NCBI RefSeq assembly: GCF_009727055.1
Contig: NC_052351.1
Span: forward strand, 53,496,385-53,560,384
Reading direction: 5' to 3'
DNA length: 64,000 nt
Source of the DNA: Benincasa hispida
Taxonomy: Eukaryota > Streptophyta > Magnoliopsida > Cucurbitales > Cucurbitaceae
The notes under the pieces were generated by a model, which did no database searches, had not been told where the DNA came from, and was given only the letters and a program-made list of their open reading frames with translations. The position numbers and the translations under genes are program-made. Positions 36,126 to 46,289 of this stretch are shown piece after piece. How positions within the stretch are numbered: position 1 is the stretch's first letter; the number at the start of each line of letters is the position of its first letter.

Positions 36126-36911
36126 TTGCATCTTATTGTCGATTTGATCGTTAATGCTATTAATTACTATCTAATTGTTGTCGAATTGTTATTTTATATT
36201 GATTGTTATCTTATATTATTTGTTAATGATATTGTTTACTATTTGGTTGATGTTAAATTAGTATTTGATACTTATTGTTATCCAATTACTAATGATACTG
36301 ATTACTATCTAATTCTTGTCTTACTACAGTATGATACTAATTGTCAAAGATGTCAGTGGTTATTTGATTGTTGATTAATTACTATTTGATACCGATTTCT
36401 ATTTTATTGTTGCCTGATTACTATTTGACGATGTTATTAATGATGTTGATTGCTGTCTGATTACTCTTTGATATTGATTATTATTTTATACTTACTAGGA
36501 ATATTATCAACAATTCTTTTTAATCGTGCGTTTCAAGCATTTTCCACAATTAAAATTTGAAAAATCCCCACTACATTGTTTTGACGTATAAATCACTTCG
36601 TCTCTGATTGCCAATGATATCAATTGCTATGTGACTACTATCTAATTACTATATGTTACTGATTATTATTTTATTAATATCTAATTGTTATTTGATACTA
36701 AGCATTGCTATTTAATTAATATTCCATTGTTATTTGATACTAAGTACTTTGATTGCTATCTGATTATCATGCAATTGCTATTTGGTATTAAGTAATTTGA
36801 GATTGTCATTTGATTACTATTCGACACTAAGTAATTTGTAATTTTATATGGTTGCTATTTGTTTTTTATTTGATACTAAGTGGTTTGTGATTTCTTTCCG
36901 ATTAATAACAA
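36126..36911. repeat. Degenerate short repeat region (right)
   Basis: Mirror of 22200-22985, with irregular repetition of ATTTGATACTGATTACTATC-like words. ORF 36126-36374 is an artefact of this repetition. Confidence 0.75.
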
Positions 36912-37991
36912 TATTCAAATATCGAGTTAGAAAACAAAAACAACAAAAGTTTAAACCAACGCCAACACAATTACAATGCCATTGTCATCAAATTTCTCAA
37001 TCTCATACCTACTGTCGTCATCAACTAGTTCTTGATTCTTTGAAGCATCAAGATTTGCTTCTTGGATCATATCTTCATATGATACCACTTTATGTAATAT
37101 GGTATTGATATAATTGCTTTTTGATTCTTTTCTAATTTCTTTATTTGATGTTCGTAACTTAAACGATATATTTGGGTAAATCAATTGTACGACTTATACA
37201 ATATTATAATTTGATATTAAATATGCAAGCTTATTTGATCCACTTTGATATTGTATATATCAACTTATTGATATTTGTTTTTTCAAAATTGAGCTTATAA
37301 ACACATTTCTCTATACGTAGAATTTTCTCCCATTTTATAAAACTATATACATCAAAACATTTAAGAAATTCAATCAGATCCATCTGCAATTTTTCTATAA
37401 CAATCCATTACTTCCAATTGAAATCTACCGTCTACACAATAAACTCCATATAAAAGGGGATTCAAAATCATCAACTGCAACAACCACATACAAGAGAAAC
37501 TACAGTATTCAAAGTAACAAAAATAACAGAGACATCCAGATGAACAATAACCACAATTTGAAATCAGATGAACCAAAAGAAACCTAAATCAAACTACAAA
37601 CAGAGAAGGCAATTTTGAAACAAAAAGAAAAATGAAATCGAAACCAGTAGACAAAATCACAATCGAAACCACAAATTCGCATAAGAAATCTCCTAAATCT
37701 CTTTAAAATTGAAACCAGTAGATTTTGAAAACAAACCTATTAGAATGAGAGAAGGTGAGCAAACCAACAGATGAATTTCAACAAACAATAAAATGGAACA
37801 AAAGCCCTCCACAAATCGACTTAAAAAAACTCCCGTCGAGCAAGTCGAAATCGAAATCTGCAGTTGAGAAATTCCAAATCGAAACCAATTGTAAACGAGC
37901 AAAATCGAGAATCAATCAACTATAGGAGAGAAAGAATTATATGCTGAAGATTGGGGATATTTATGAGGGTAGTTTTAGAATAAAGAAAAAT
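36912..37991. other. Unique arm sequence without a clear gene (right)
   Basis: Mirror of 21120-22200. AATCGAAACC words recur on the plus strand. No coding exon is recognised. Confidence 0.4.
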
Positions 37992-38001
37992 AAAATCTCT
38001 A

Positions 38002-38397
38002 CATCTTGCAGGAGCGTAATCGGCGCCTGCATGGAAGTCGACCGAGGTCGGTGTCTGCTCTGGTTCACCTTATGGTCTCTACAGTTCGTCCTCATGCTAC
38101 TTCCTGGCGGGTTGACCTTCTTGGTCTTATCTAGTGTGTACGGATGTTTTTTCCTTTTGTTGTTCTATGTTTTGCCCCTTGTTTGTGGGGTTTTGGGTTC
38201 TTTTCTCTGCCTTTCTTCTTGGTGGTTTACATGTTTGCGTTTTTCGTGTTGGTTTTATTTTGGTCTTATCCTGTTTGGCTTTGTTTTGGTTTTCTTGTCC
38301 TGTTTTTGTTTGTGCTTTGTTGCTTTGATGTCTTGATCGGACTGTGGGATTCCCCTTGTTGTTGTATAATAATATCACACATTCTAAAAAAAAAAAA
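38002..38397 (+). mobile_element. 5'-truncated LINE 3' end with target duplication (right)
   Basis: About 395 bp that ends in a T/G-rich stretch (GGTTTTCTTGTCCTGTTTTT) and a poly(A) tail of about 16 A, flanked by the direct repeat AAAATCTCTA at 37992-38001 and 38398-38407. This is the hallmark of target-primed reverse transcription by an L1-type LINE with 5' truncation. No ORF2 sequence remains. Confidence 0.8.
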
Positions 38398-38407
38398 AAA
38401 ATCTCTA

Positions 38408-38680
38408 GAAAACACGTGATTTTAGCAATCTGAATATTTATTTATTTATTTTTCCATATTTGCTATATTTAAAAGAGTGATGACATAGATACTAAAGTCT
38501 AACTTAAATTAGCTACACGATGCAATTCTCCACAAAACTTTGTAGCTTTGGGCTTCAATTTTTTAATAGAAAAAGTCATTTAAGATCATCTGAAAATGAA
38601 TGGTCATACAAAGGAGTTACATATGCATCTTACGTACCAAATTACAGAAGAAATGAAGCAAAGAGAACCGTCAAAGATGA
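38408..38680. other. AT-rich spacer (right)
   Basis: Mirror of 20431-20703. No feature is recognised. Confidence 0.5.
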
Positions 38681-39631
38681 CGATTAAGTGTATGTTTGAG
38701 AATGATTCTAAAGTCGTCAAAATCACTCTTTTGTTGTTTTCAAAATCATTTTAAAATATACTTTGGGACATTTTTTTAGAGGGATTTTGAAATGGTTAAA
38801 ACTACTTTTGTCATTTTTAAAACTACACTAAAACATGTATTTAATTATTCAAAATCAATTTTGATGATATGAGCCAAAGTAAGTGTAGCTTAATTGGTAT
38901 CCGAGTCCAAGTGCGTTAGTAATCACGAAGTTTGTGGTTTGAATCCTCCAACCACAGTTGTTGTACTCGTTTTTTGTTTATGATACGAAAATTGCAATTA
39001 AAAATGTTAAATATTAAATTAATTTTTAGTGACTAAAGACGTGTTTTGGAGTGATTTTGAGCATAACATAAATGATTTTAACGATCTCAAAATAACTATC
39101 GAACATACACTTAAATCAATTTTGATGATATGAAAATTGTATTTAAAGTACAAAATTAAATATTAAATTTATTTTGTGTAATTAAAGACATGTTCATAGT
39201 GATTTTTAAAGTGATAAAAATGATTTCAACAATTTGAAAAGGTTTAAATACTATTTTGGTCATTGTACCTTTGGTTTTTGTTCATTTTGGTCCCTATATT
39301 TTCAATATGTTCATTTTAGCGTAATTTTAGTTCATTTTGATCAATGTACTTTAAGATTCTTTCATTTTTTTTTAAAAGTGATCATTTTGGTCATTTCATT
39401 TTCATTTATATTTCGTTTTAAGGGAATAAGATAATAATTTTTTTAAAGTTCAAGGACCAAAATGAATTAAAGGTGAAAGAATAAAAACTAAAACGAACAT
39501 TTTAAAAGTATACAAATCAAAATGAACCAAAATTTAAAATATAAAGATCAAAATGAATATTTTAAAAATACAAAGACGAAAATGAACCAAATTAAAAAAT
39601 AGAAATATAAAGTAAAATCAGTTTCCACTAA
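38681..39631. repeat. Degenerate tandem repeats upstream of RPS2 (right)
   Basis: Mirror of 19480-20430: about 150 bp diverged units containing AAAATCACT and CAAAATTGATTT words, then shorter TTCATTTTGGTC units. Confidence 0.6.
38871..38979 (+). mobile_element. tRNA-derived SINE-like insertion (right)
   Basis: TAGCTTAATTGG at 38886-38897 fits an RNA polymerase III A box and GGTTTGAATCC at 38936-38946 a B box, about 40 bp apart as in tRNA genes. It is followed by an oligo-T run (CGTTTTTTG). The flanking ATGATA is duplicated, and the adjacent tandem unit lacks the insert, showing it is an insertion. The cloverleaf is not intact, so it is not a functional tRNA gene. Confidence 0.6.
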
Positions 39632-39689
39632 GAGAAGACCAAAACAAACGCCATCTCTAAGCTGAAACACTCTAATCCATATTTTCATA

Positions 39690-39957
39690 GTTATGGGCCT
39701 ATTATTTGGGCTAACTCAACCATCTTTTTCATGGACTGGACCGGTTCGGATTCTTAAGATGGGCCTGAACCAGATTTGGGCCGAAAGCGGTTCATTTCAA
39801 ACCTGTATCCAAACACCCCGAAAAGCGAACCACATCAAACCCTAACTCGCAATAACGCCATTTATAAATTCCTTCTTTAGGGTTTCTTCCTCCTCTTACG
39901 CTATCCAACTTCCAATCTCTCTCATTTTCCCCTGCCGTTTCTTCCCTAACCCTAATC
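39690..39957 (+). promoter_or_regulatory. RPS2 promoter and 5' UTR, right copy
   Basis: Site II motifs TGGGCC/T lie at 39694, 39707, 39760 and 39777; telo-box AAACCCTAA at 39837-39845; TATA-like TTTATAAATT at 39861-39870; reversed telo-box TTTAGGGTTT at 39876-39885; AACCCTAA at 39948-39955; and a pyrimidine-rich leader between. In plants telo-box plus site II drives coordinated expression of ribosomal-protein genes in dividing cells. Confidence 0.85.
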
Positions 39958-41474
39958 ATGGCTGAAAGAGGAGGAGACCGCGGCGGCTTCGGCAGAGGCT
40001 TCGGTGGTAGAGGCCGTGGTGGCGACCGTGGCCGTGGACGCCGTCGTGCTGGCCGCCGTGACGAAGAGGAGAAGTGGGTTCCAGTCACCAAGCTTGGCCG
40101 TCTCGTCAAGGAAGGTAAGATTCAATCACTTGAACAGATTTACCTCCACTCTCTTCCAATCAAGGAGCATCAGATCGTTGATACTCTCGTCGGCCCCAGC
40201 CTCAAGGATGAGGTCATGAAGATCATGCCTGTGCAGAAACAGACTCGGGCCGGGCAGAGGACTAGGTTTAAGGCCTTCGTTGTTGTTGGTGACGGCAATG
40301 GCCATGTCGGATTGGGAGTTAAGTGCAGCAAAGAGGTGGCTACGGCAATACGTGGTTCGATTATATTGGCTAAGTTGTCGGTGATCCCTGTTAGGAGGGG
40401 TTATTGGGGTAACAAGATCGGAAAGCCTCATACTGTTCCTTGCAAGGTCACCGGAAAGTGTGGTTCTGTCACCGTCCGTATGGTCCCTGCTCCTCGTGGT
40501 GCTGGTATTGTTGCTGCTAGGGTTCCCAAGAAGGTGCTTCAATTCGCTGGTATTGAGGATGTTTTCACTTCCTCCAGGGGATCCACTAAGACGCTTGGAA
40601 ACTTTGTGAAGGTATATTGTAGTATGATGAAATATCTATATCATCTGTTCTGTTTTATATATCACTGGAATTTTAGGTGTCTATTATCATTATAATATGT
40701 TGTGTTTTGTCATTTGGGGACATTCTGAAATTCGGATTTATACTTGGGCGAACCTTGTGAAATCTTGGATGATTATGGATATATGTTACTGATCTGAGTT
40801 GTTCGTTTCTTGGATTTCTCTGATTGTGTGTTGTGTTGTGTGTATTCTTTTGTGGAATTCACTTGTGTTTTGTATTTTTAGCTTGCTACATTATTTTTTC
40901 TTGTTGAATGTCGTGGATAGTTTAATCTGGAATAATTATGTCTAAATCAGTGTACTGGGTTGGGTTTTGTAAGATATTCGGTTTGAGTGCAATGTTTAAA
41001 TACAAAACAGTTTTGGAGTAGTTAAGTTATTGTTTGGAGTACATAAATGAGAGAATTTCAAGTATTTCTTATGATTGATCACATGGAATGAATTGCTAGT
41101 GAAATTGTATGCAAATAGTTGGTACATGAACAGCTATTGATACAAGGTTTCTTTTTCGGAAATGAAATTTAGTCAGTTGAACAGATGGTTTGTGTGCATT
41201 ATATTTCTTAATGTTGAACTTGAACTTGAACTGGAGTGCTCAATTTGTGTCTGTATGTAAGTCAGTCAGATATAATTTTGTCCGTCGTTACTAATGTTTT
41301 GATTTTTTGCAGGCCACCTTTGATTGTCTATTGAAAACATATGGTTTCCTGACACCCGAGTTCTGGAGGGAGACCCGCTTCACCAAATCTCCATTCCAAG
41401 AGCATACCGATCTGTTGGCTAAACCGACCGTAAAAGCATTGTTGTTGGAGGATCCTGAGAGTGTTAATGTTTAA
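39958..41474 (+). CDS. RPS2: 40S ribosomal protein S2 (uS5), right copy
   Basis: This mirror copy of the left gene encodes the same 271-residue uS5 protein of the 40S subunit. Exon 1 is 39958-40611 (218 codons), the intron 40612-41312 begins GTATATTG and ends TTTTTTGCAG, and exon 2 is 41313-41474, starting [13 protein letters not shown] and ending EDPESVNV before TAA. The tail of residues 2-34 is RGG-rich, the double-stranded-RNA-binding-like S5 fold lies at about 85-150, and the C-terminal S5 domain follows. Splice sites, start and promoter are intact, so it could be expressed. The 3' UTR differs from the left copy after 41537, which would let transcripts be told apart. The intronic read-through ORF of 245 residues is not the real product. 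Confidence 0.95.
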
Positions 41475-41537
41475 GCCTGCGTATGGTATGTTTTGAATGG
41501 AAAAGAGAAGAATGTTTTTGTTGGGACAACTCTATAG

Positions 41538-43400
41538 ATTATTTATTTTTAAAAAAGATCAAAGTTCGTTTTAGAATTTGTCAAAAAAATTGTTGTAATT
41601 GGAAATGTGCACGTAGATAAATTGTCAAAAAAAATCATGAATTCATGTCAAATTTCTTTTGTTGTAGATATGATTTCCGAAAAAGAGATGTTCCACTTAT
41701 CAACCGAAAACATAAACAAAGTTCGTTTTAGAATTTCTCATTCCGTAGATAAAAATGGACTTTGGAAACAATTTATCTTACTATTGAAAAGGTTAGTAAA
41801 AACATTGAAGAAGGTTGACACTAACATCATCTTCATCAGCAAAGGCACCCCAAAAACAAGATCTTAAAAGGCTGGGCCTTTTTCAAAAATGAAAGTTGGA
41901 AGGGATCATTTTTATCAATTTTTGAAGGTTTTCGAACAACAGTATTTTCTAATTTGAACCAACGTTTCCATCCAAAACTTATTAGCATATCAAAATGTTT
42001 TCGAATGGTTTGGGGTATTTTGTAAATTTTTAAGAGGGTATTTGGGGTAAAGAGACGATTATTATAGTCCCAAGTATACTTGAGTTATCATAGTTGGACT
42101 GTAGATTATTTTAGTTTGTTTATAATAATATGTTCTTGAGATGTAAACTATTTTAGTTTGGGAAGGAAATAGTAAACATTGTAGCAAATAATAAAAAATG
42201 ATAAATGTAAAATACTAAGAATGATAGCAAATAGTAAATATTGTAGAAAATAATGGTTTTGAAATAGTGTTTACAATAACTAATTAGAGGTTTTGAAATT
42301 AGCAAGAAATGGTATTATAATCTTAGGAAAGTCTTTGCTTCAAATTTAGACAAAATTTTAACATTTTTCATCCACAATTAATGTAAGAGTACTTTTGAAT
42401 GTTTTTAAAATATATATTATCGAATATCTTTAAAGTTGTGTATTATGGAAACAAAAACCGATAATAGGAGTAGTTTTTTATAATTTAGACCATAATTGAA
42501 TAGAAAACTACCTTTTTAATTTTCAAGTTTTGAACAAATAGTTTAAAAGGTATCTAAGTTGTTTTTTTTTCAATTATTTTAAATAGTTATACAACATTTT
42601 GGATTAGAAAAATTAAATTTAAAAATAATTTTAGAAAGAAGAAATAACTTTTCAAAATCATTTTTCTAATTTTAAAAATAATAAAAAATAAAATGACATT
42701 TTAAACCTATTTTGAAAATTTTAATGACTAAAAAGTTATATTTTTAAAACTTAAGGACTAAATGCACATATTTCTAAAAATTTGAGGACTAAAAAGATAC
42801 ATTTTGAAAATTGAAGAACCAAATGTACATATCCTTTGAATTTGGGGATAAAAAGATAATTTTCTCAAACAAGTTCACCCTTAAAAAAATGGATAGATTA
42901 TAAAAATGCTATTGAACTTTGTACTTTGTGTAAAAAATATCCATAAATTTTCAAAAGTTTAAAAAATACCCAAAAACTTCTAAGTGTAAGGGCTATGCGT
43001 TGAGCTTCGGAAAATTGGTTAAGTGTTGGAAATAGGTGGGTTGGATGCATGATGTAGTGAGAAGTTAGAATTTTGACTAAGTGTTAGTAGGAGAAGAGTA
43101 TGACTTAATCTTTATTGGAAGCATGTTCAAGTTCAATTCATCATCTTAATATTGGAAGCGCGGTTGGATGTATACTTAGGCCAAGGAAGGACACATTGGA
43201 CGCATACTTGGACAGAAAAAGACCCCTTGGACGCATCCAGTGGTAAGAAAACTTGGTTGGACATAGGAAATTTGACCAATATGTGTCCAACTGGTGGAGG
43301 ATGCATCCAACCTAGTCAAGGGAAGGCTGGATATGGGTCCAACTTGTCCACAGGAGTCTGTCTCTTCATCGACTATTACTGTTGGTTACCATAAGCCTTT
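41538..43400. other. AT-rich intergenic sequence, no gene
   Basis: There are only short ORFs (41607-41867, 43152-43394) without recognisable domains. 42.70-42.86 kb has loosely repeated (TG)AGGACTAAA words, and 43.15-43.35 kb has repeated TTGGACGCAT / GGATGCATCC words. Confidence 0.5.
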
Positions 43401-44106
43401 TTTTTACACCCATTTGATTTGGTAAGCTAAATTTAGGGCCAAGTAGGTATTCTAAGGTTATTTTTAGCCATAATTTTTTATTCTAAACGAAAATTGGATA
43501 AATCCAAGGTGAGTTGAAGTTTAGAGGAAACCAGGGATCCAAGAAGAAACTAGGAGGAAGACTTGGAGAAATAGGAATCCCTCCCGGTGACTATGAGCAA
43601 CCTTTTCTAAAAGAAAAACCCCATTTTAACTATGTTATAAGTGTTTGATGAAATAAATTATGTTTATGAGTTATTTCAAGATTTATATTGATAAATATGA
43701 TTTTATCAACATGCGTTGAGTTATGAATTTAAATATAAATGCTTGTTTTGATTGTTCAAGCATTATTATGAAAAATGATGGTATGAGAAAGAGGTTTTCA
43801 AACCATTGGATCTAGTACCTGGGACGAGTTGCTTGAACTCTGCGTGCACGTATGAAAATTGCTATGTGTTGAGTTTGTTTTGCAATAGCAAAAACTGAGT
43901 GTGTTGAGTTGGTTCCACCTCATTGACTGAGTGTGTTGAGTTGATTCCACCTCAGTGCCTAAATGTGTTGAGTTGGTCCACCACAGGGATGTTCAGATAC
44001 ATGTTTGATGATGGATTTATCATGCATTATCATGCCTTTGATTAGTTTCATGCGATTCTTTGTTCTAAAAAGTTTATCATGTGTTTGGATAAGTTTCTAT
44101 TAAAAT
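43401..44106 (+). mobile_element. Truncated gypsy-like LTR fragment
   Basis: It resembles the 3.4-5.4 kb region in style, including CGTGCACGTA near 43845 as at 5383. It contains a 32 bp tandem repeat at 43895-43990 (three copies of CTGAGTGTGTTGAGTTGGTT plus CCACCTC...). It is cut off where copia LTR E begins. Confidence 0.4.
43895..43990. repeat. 32 bp tandem repeat, three copies
   Basis: Units start at 43895, 43927 and 43959 with CTGAGTGTGTTGAG, CTGAGTGTGTTGAG and CTAAATGTGTTGAG. Confidence 0.8.
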
Positions 44107-45530
44107 TGTTGGAGATGACGCCCCTAAATCTCGTGGTCTTGTTTATAAATCATATTTGTACAAATATATTATTTATTTAATAAAATATATTAACCCAAAA
44201 CCAATAAACTAAGATCCAAAATTATCCGATGTAACTTAAACATGTATATGAAGACATATAGGTGGATCATGTTTAAGTGATAACTTGAACGATCTATAGT
44301 AGATGGATAAGGCTAGGTACCTTATCCTAGTGCACTACGGATATGACCCGTTTTTTAGTTGTTACAATTATTGTAAAGTGCAAATGGTAAAATCCTGATC
44401 ATTCATGTGGAGATATGTGAGTGAGAATATCCTATACAAAGAGTTTGTATAAGACCGAACCACGAAATAAATAGTCTCTCTTTATAAAACCATTGCTAGA
44501 AGAGACTTACATTTTATCAGAATGACCACAGGTGACTTGACCTGAATTCTGAGTGAGTTGTGAACTCCTACCTATGAAGGGCTGTCCTTTGATTTGTATG
44601 AGTGAGAGTGGTCAGATTCGCCGACTCAATAAGCCTACCATTTCGGGGATTCGTCTGATTGAGAAGTGGGGAACATAACTACACAAGAATGAATTTACTT
44701 CTTCCCTATTGTTAGGATAAATAGATAAATTGCTCCCTTAAGGGTTGATTCCGGAGCTTAAACAATGTGGCGCCACACTCTCTCCTGGCCCAAGAGGAAT
44801 TCGGTTATAGTTGGACTATAACTAATTGTTCATTAGAGGAACCAGTGGTGTTTAAGGAGTTAAATATAACTATTGGGGTAAAACGATAACTTTGACCCAA
44901 CTGTACTTACGAGCAATTTGTGAATGGTCATTGTGATTGGTTATATCCATTGGACCCAAAAATATATATAGTGCGAAGAGTGAAACTGTCGGTCTTTAGT
45001 GGAGTGATCCACAGTTAATAAAGAATGATTAATTTAATTAAAGAGTTTAATTAATTAATCAAATATCATTAGAGCTTCAATCTATAGGCCTATAAGGATT
45101 CCTGGTTAGCTCAATAAGGATTTAATTAAATTAATTTTGGATTAATTTGAATTGTTCAAATTAATTATATAAGATATAATTAATACAATGTGTATGATAC
45201 ATTATAATATAAAGTTTTTATGAGAGAAATAAATATTTGAATTTGATTCAAATATTAATTATATGATTGTAATTCATATAAAAACTATAGGTTAAATTTA
45301 ATATGAATATAATTTATATTAATATTATAGTTTATACAAGAGATTAATAAACTATAGGTTATATTATATGTGACATAACATATAGTTGAATATGTTATAT
45401 CACTCACATATAGTATCACATACACACACACACATATATAAATTAGTTACTATATATATATTATTAAAATTTCAAAATTTTGAATTTTTAGTTCATTTTA
45501 AATTGAAAAAAGGGGAGGGAGTTATTTTTT
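44107..45530 (+). mobile_element. Copia LTR E (plus strand), 5' portion
   Basis: It begins TGTTGGAGATGACGCCCC and follows the same block order as LTRs A-D, but strongly diverged (for example AATTGTTCATTAGAGGAACC near 44822). It runs up to the MULE target-site duplication at 45521-45530. The sequence after the MULE (from 53449) plausibly continues it, so the MULE probably jumped into this LTR. (CA)n and (TA)n tracts lie near 45420-45460. Confidence 0.6.
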
Positions 45531-45670
45531 GGGAAAATTAAAAGGATATTGTCTTTTTAGAAACTATTTAGGAAAATATTGTTGTTTTCAAACTATTTTT
45601 AAAAATATTGTTTTTGTTTTTGTTTTTTTAATAACTCGAGGGTTCAAAATTCGAATTTTGAACCCTCGAC
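45531..45670. repeat. MULE left terminal region with 34 bp palindrome
   Basis: This is the left terminal inverted repeat, followed by a perfect palindrome at 45636-45669 centred on TTCGAA, with arms TCGAGGGTTCAAAATTC and its complement. TCAACCCTCGAC words near the right end (53.25-53.37 kb) share the outer part of the arm. Confidence 0.8.
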
Positions 45671-46289
45671 CTTGCCCTTTCGCTTTTTGAAACATTATTA
45701 TTTTGAGTCTGTTTAATTATTATTCCGAAAACCTTCCTCGATCAAAAGATTGTATTTCTAAATTTTCATAAGGTCCCCCTAGAATTCATTCCAAAGCTTG
45801 TTGAATAATTTTTACGGATTCTGTCATCAATGAATCTCCTTCTTTTTGCCATTGAACTTCCCAATCAAATTCGTCATAACACTCATAATTATTTGATGTG
45901 TTAAAAATAATTTTGTATTGGGAGAGAGTAAGAAGGAGGAAGAGTAAGAGAGAGAGCTAGATTATGAGAGAGCGAGAGCGAAATTTTGAGTGAGAGTGAA
46001 AGCGAGATAGCGAGATTTTGATAGAGAGCGAGAGTACACTTCAATTTTTGGGTTATCCGTACAAATTTTCTTTTCTTTTTTAATTATTACACATTCTACC
46101 TTCTTCTTTCTTTCTTTTTTTTTTCTTTTTTTTTTTAATTTTCCATTTTATAAAAACAATTTCTAAAAATATTTTATTATTTTATTTAAACTCTAAAAAG
46201 AATAAATTAAAAAAAAAATAGTATCTCATAAAAATAAAAAAATATAAATTAAATATCTTATTTATATAAAAATAATTACAAAAATCAAT
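45670..46289. repeat. MULE left subterminal region (GAGA/GCGAGA-rich)
   Basis: 45919-46035 is a purine-rich tract with repeated GAGCGAGAG and GCGAGAT words. The rest is T- or A-rich. No gene is seen. Confidence 0.6.

Larger units (their letters stand above)
35846..41537 (+). repeat. Right arm of large inverted repeat (RPS2 segment)
   Basis: Reverse complement of 17574-23265. The outer end falls 63 bp after the RPS2 stop codon, at ACTCTATAG; beyond it the two flanks are unrelated (ATTATTTATTT here, TATATGCTTTT in the left copy read in the same sense). Confidence 0.95.

Noticed and set aside
38871..38979. Functional tRNA gene
   Set aside because: Only A and B boxes are recognisable; a full cloverleaf with paired acceptor stem could not be formed by eye.
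17574..41537. Inverted repeat as a simple missed hairpin-adapter read chimera
   Set aside because: A missed adapter gives arms meeting at a point. Here about 12.6 kb of mostly non-mirrored sequence, including a copia internal region, lies between the best arms, and at least one mismatch exists.
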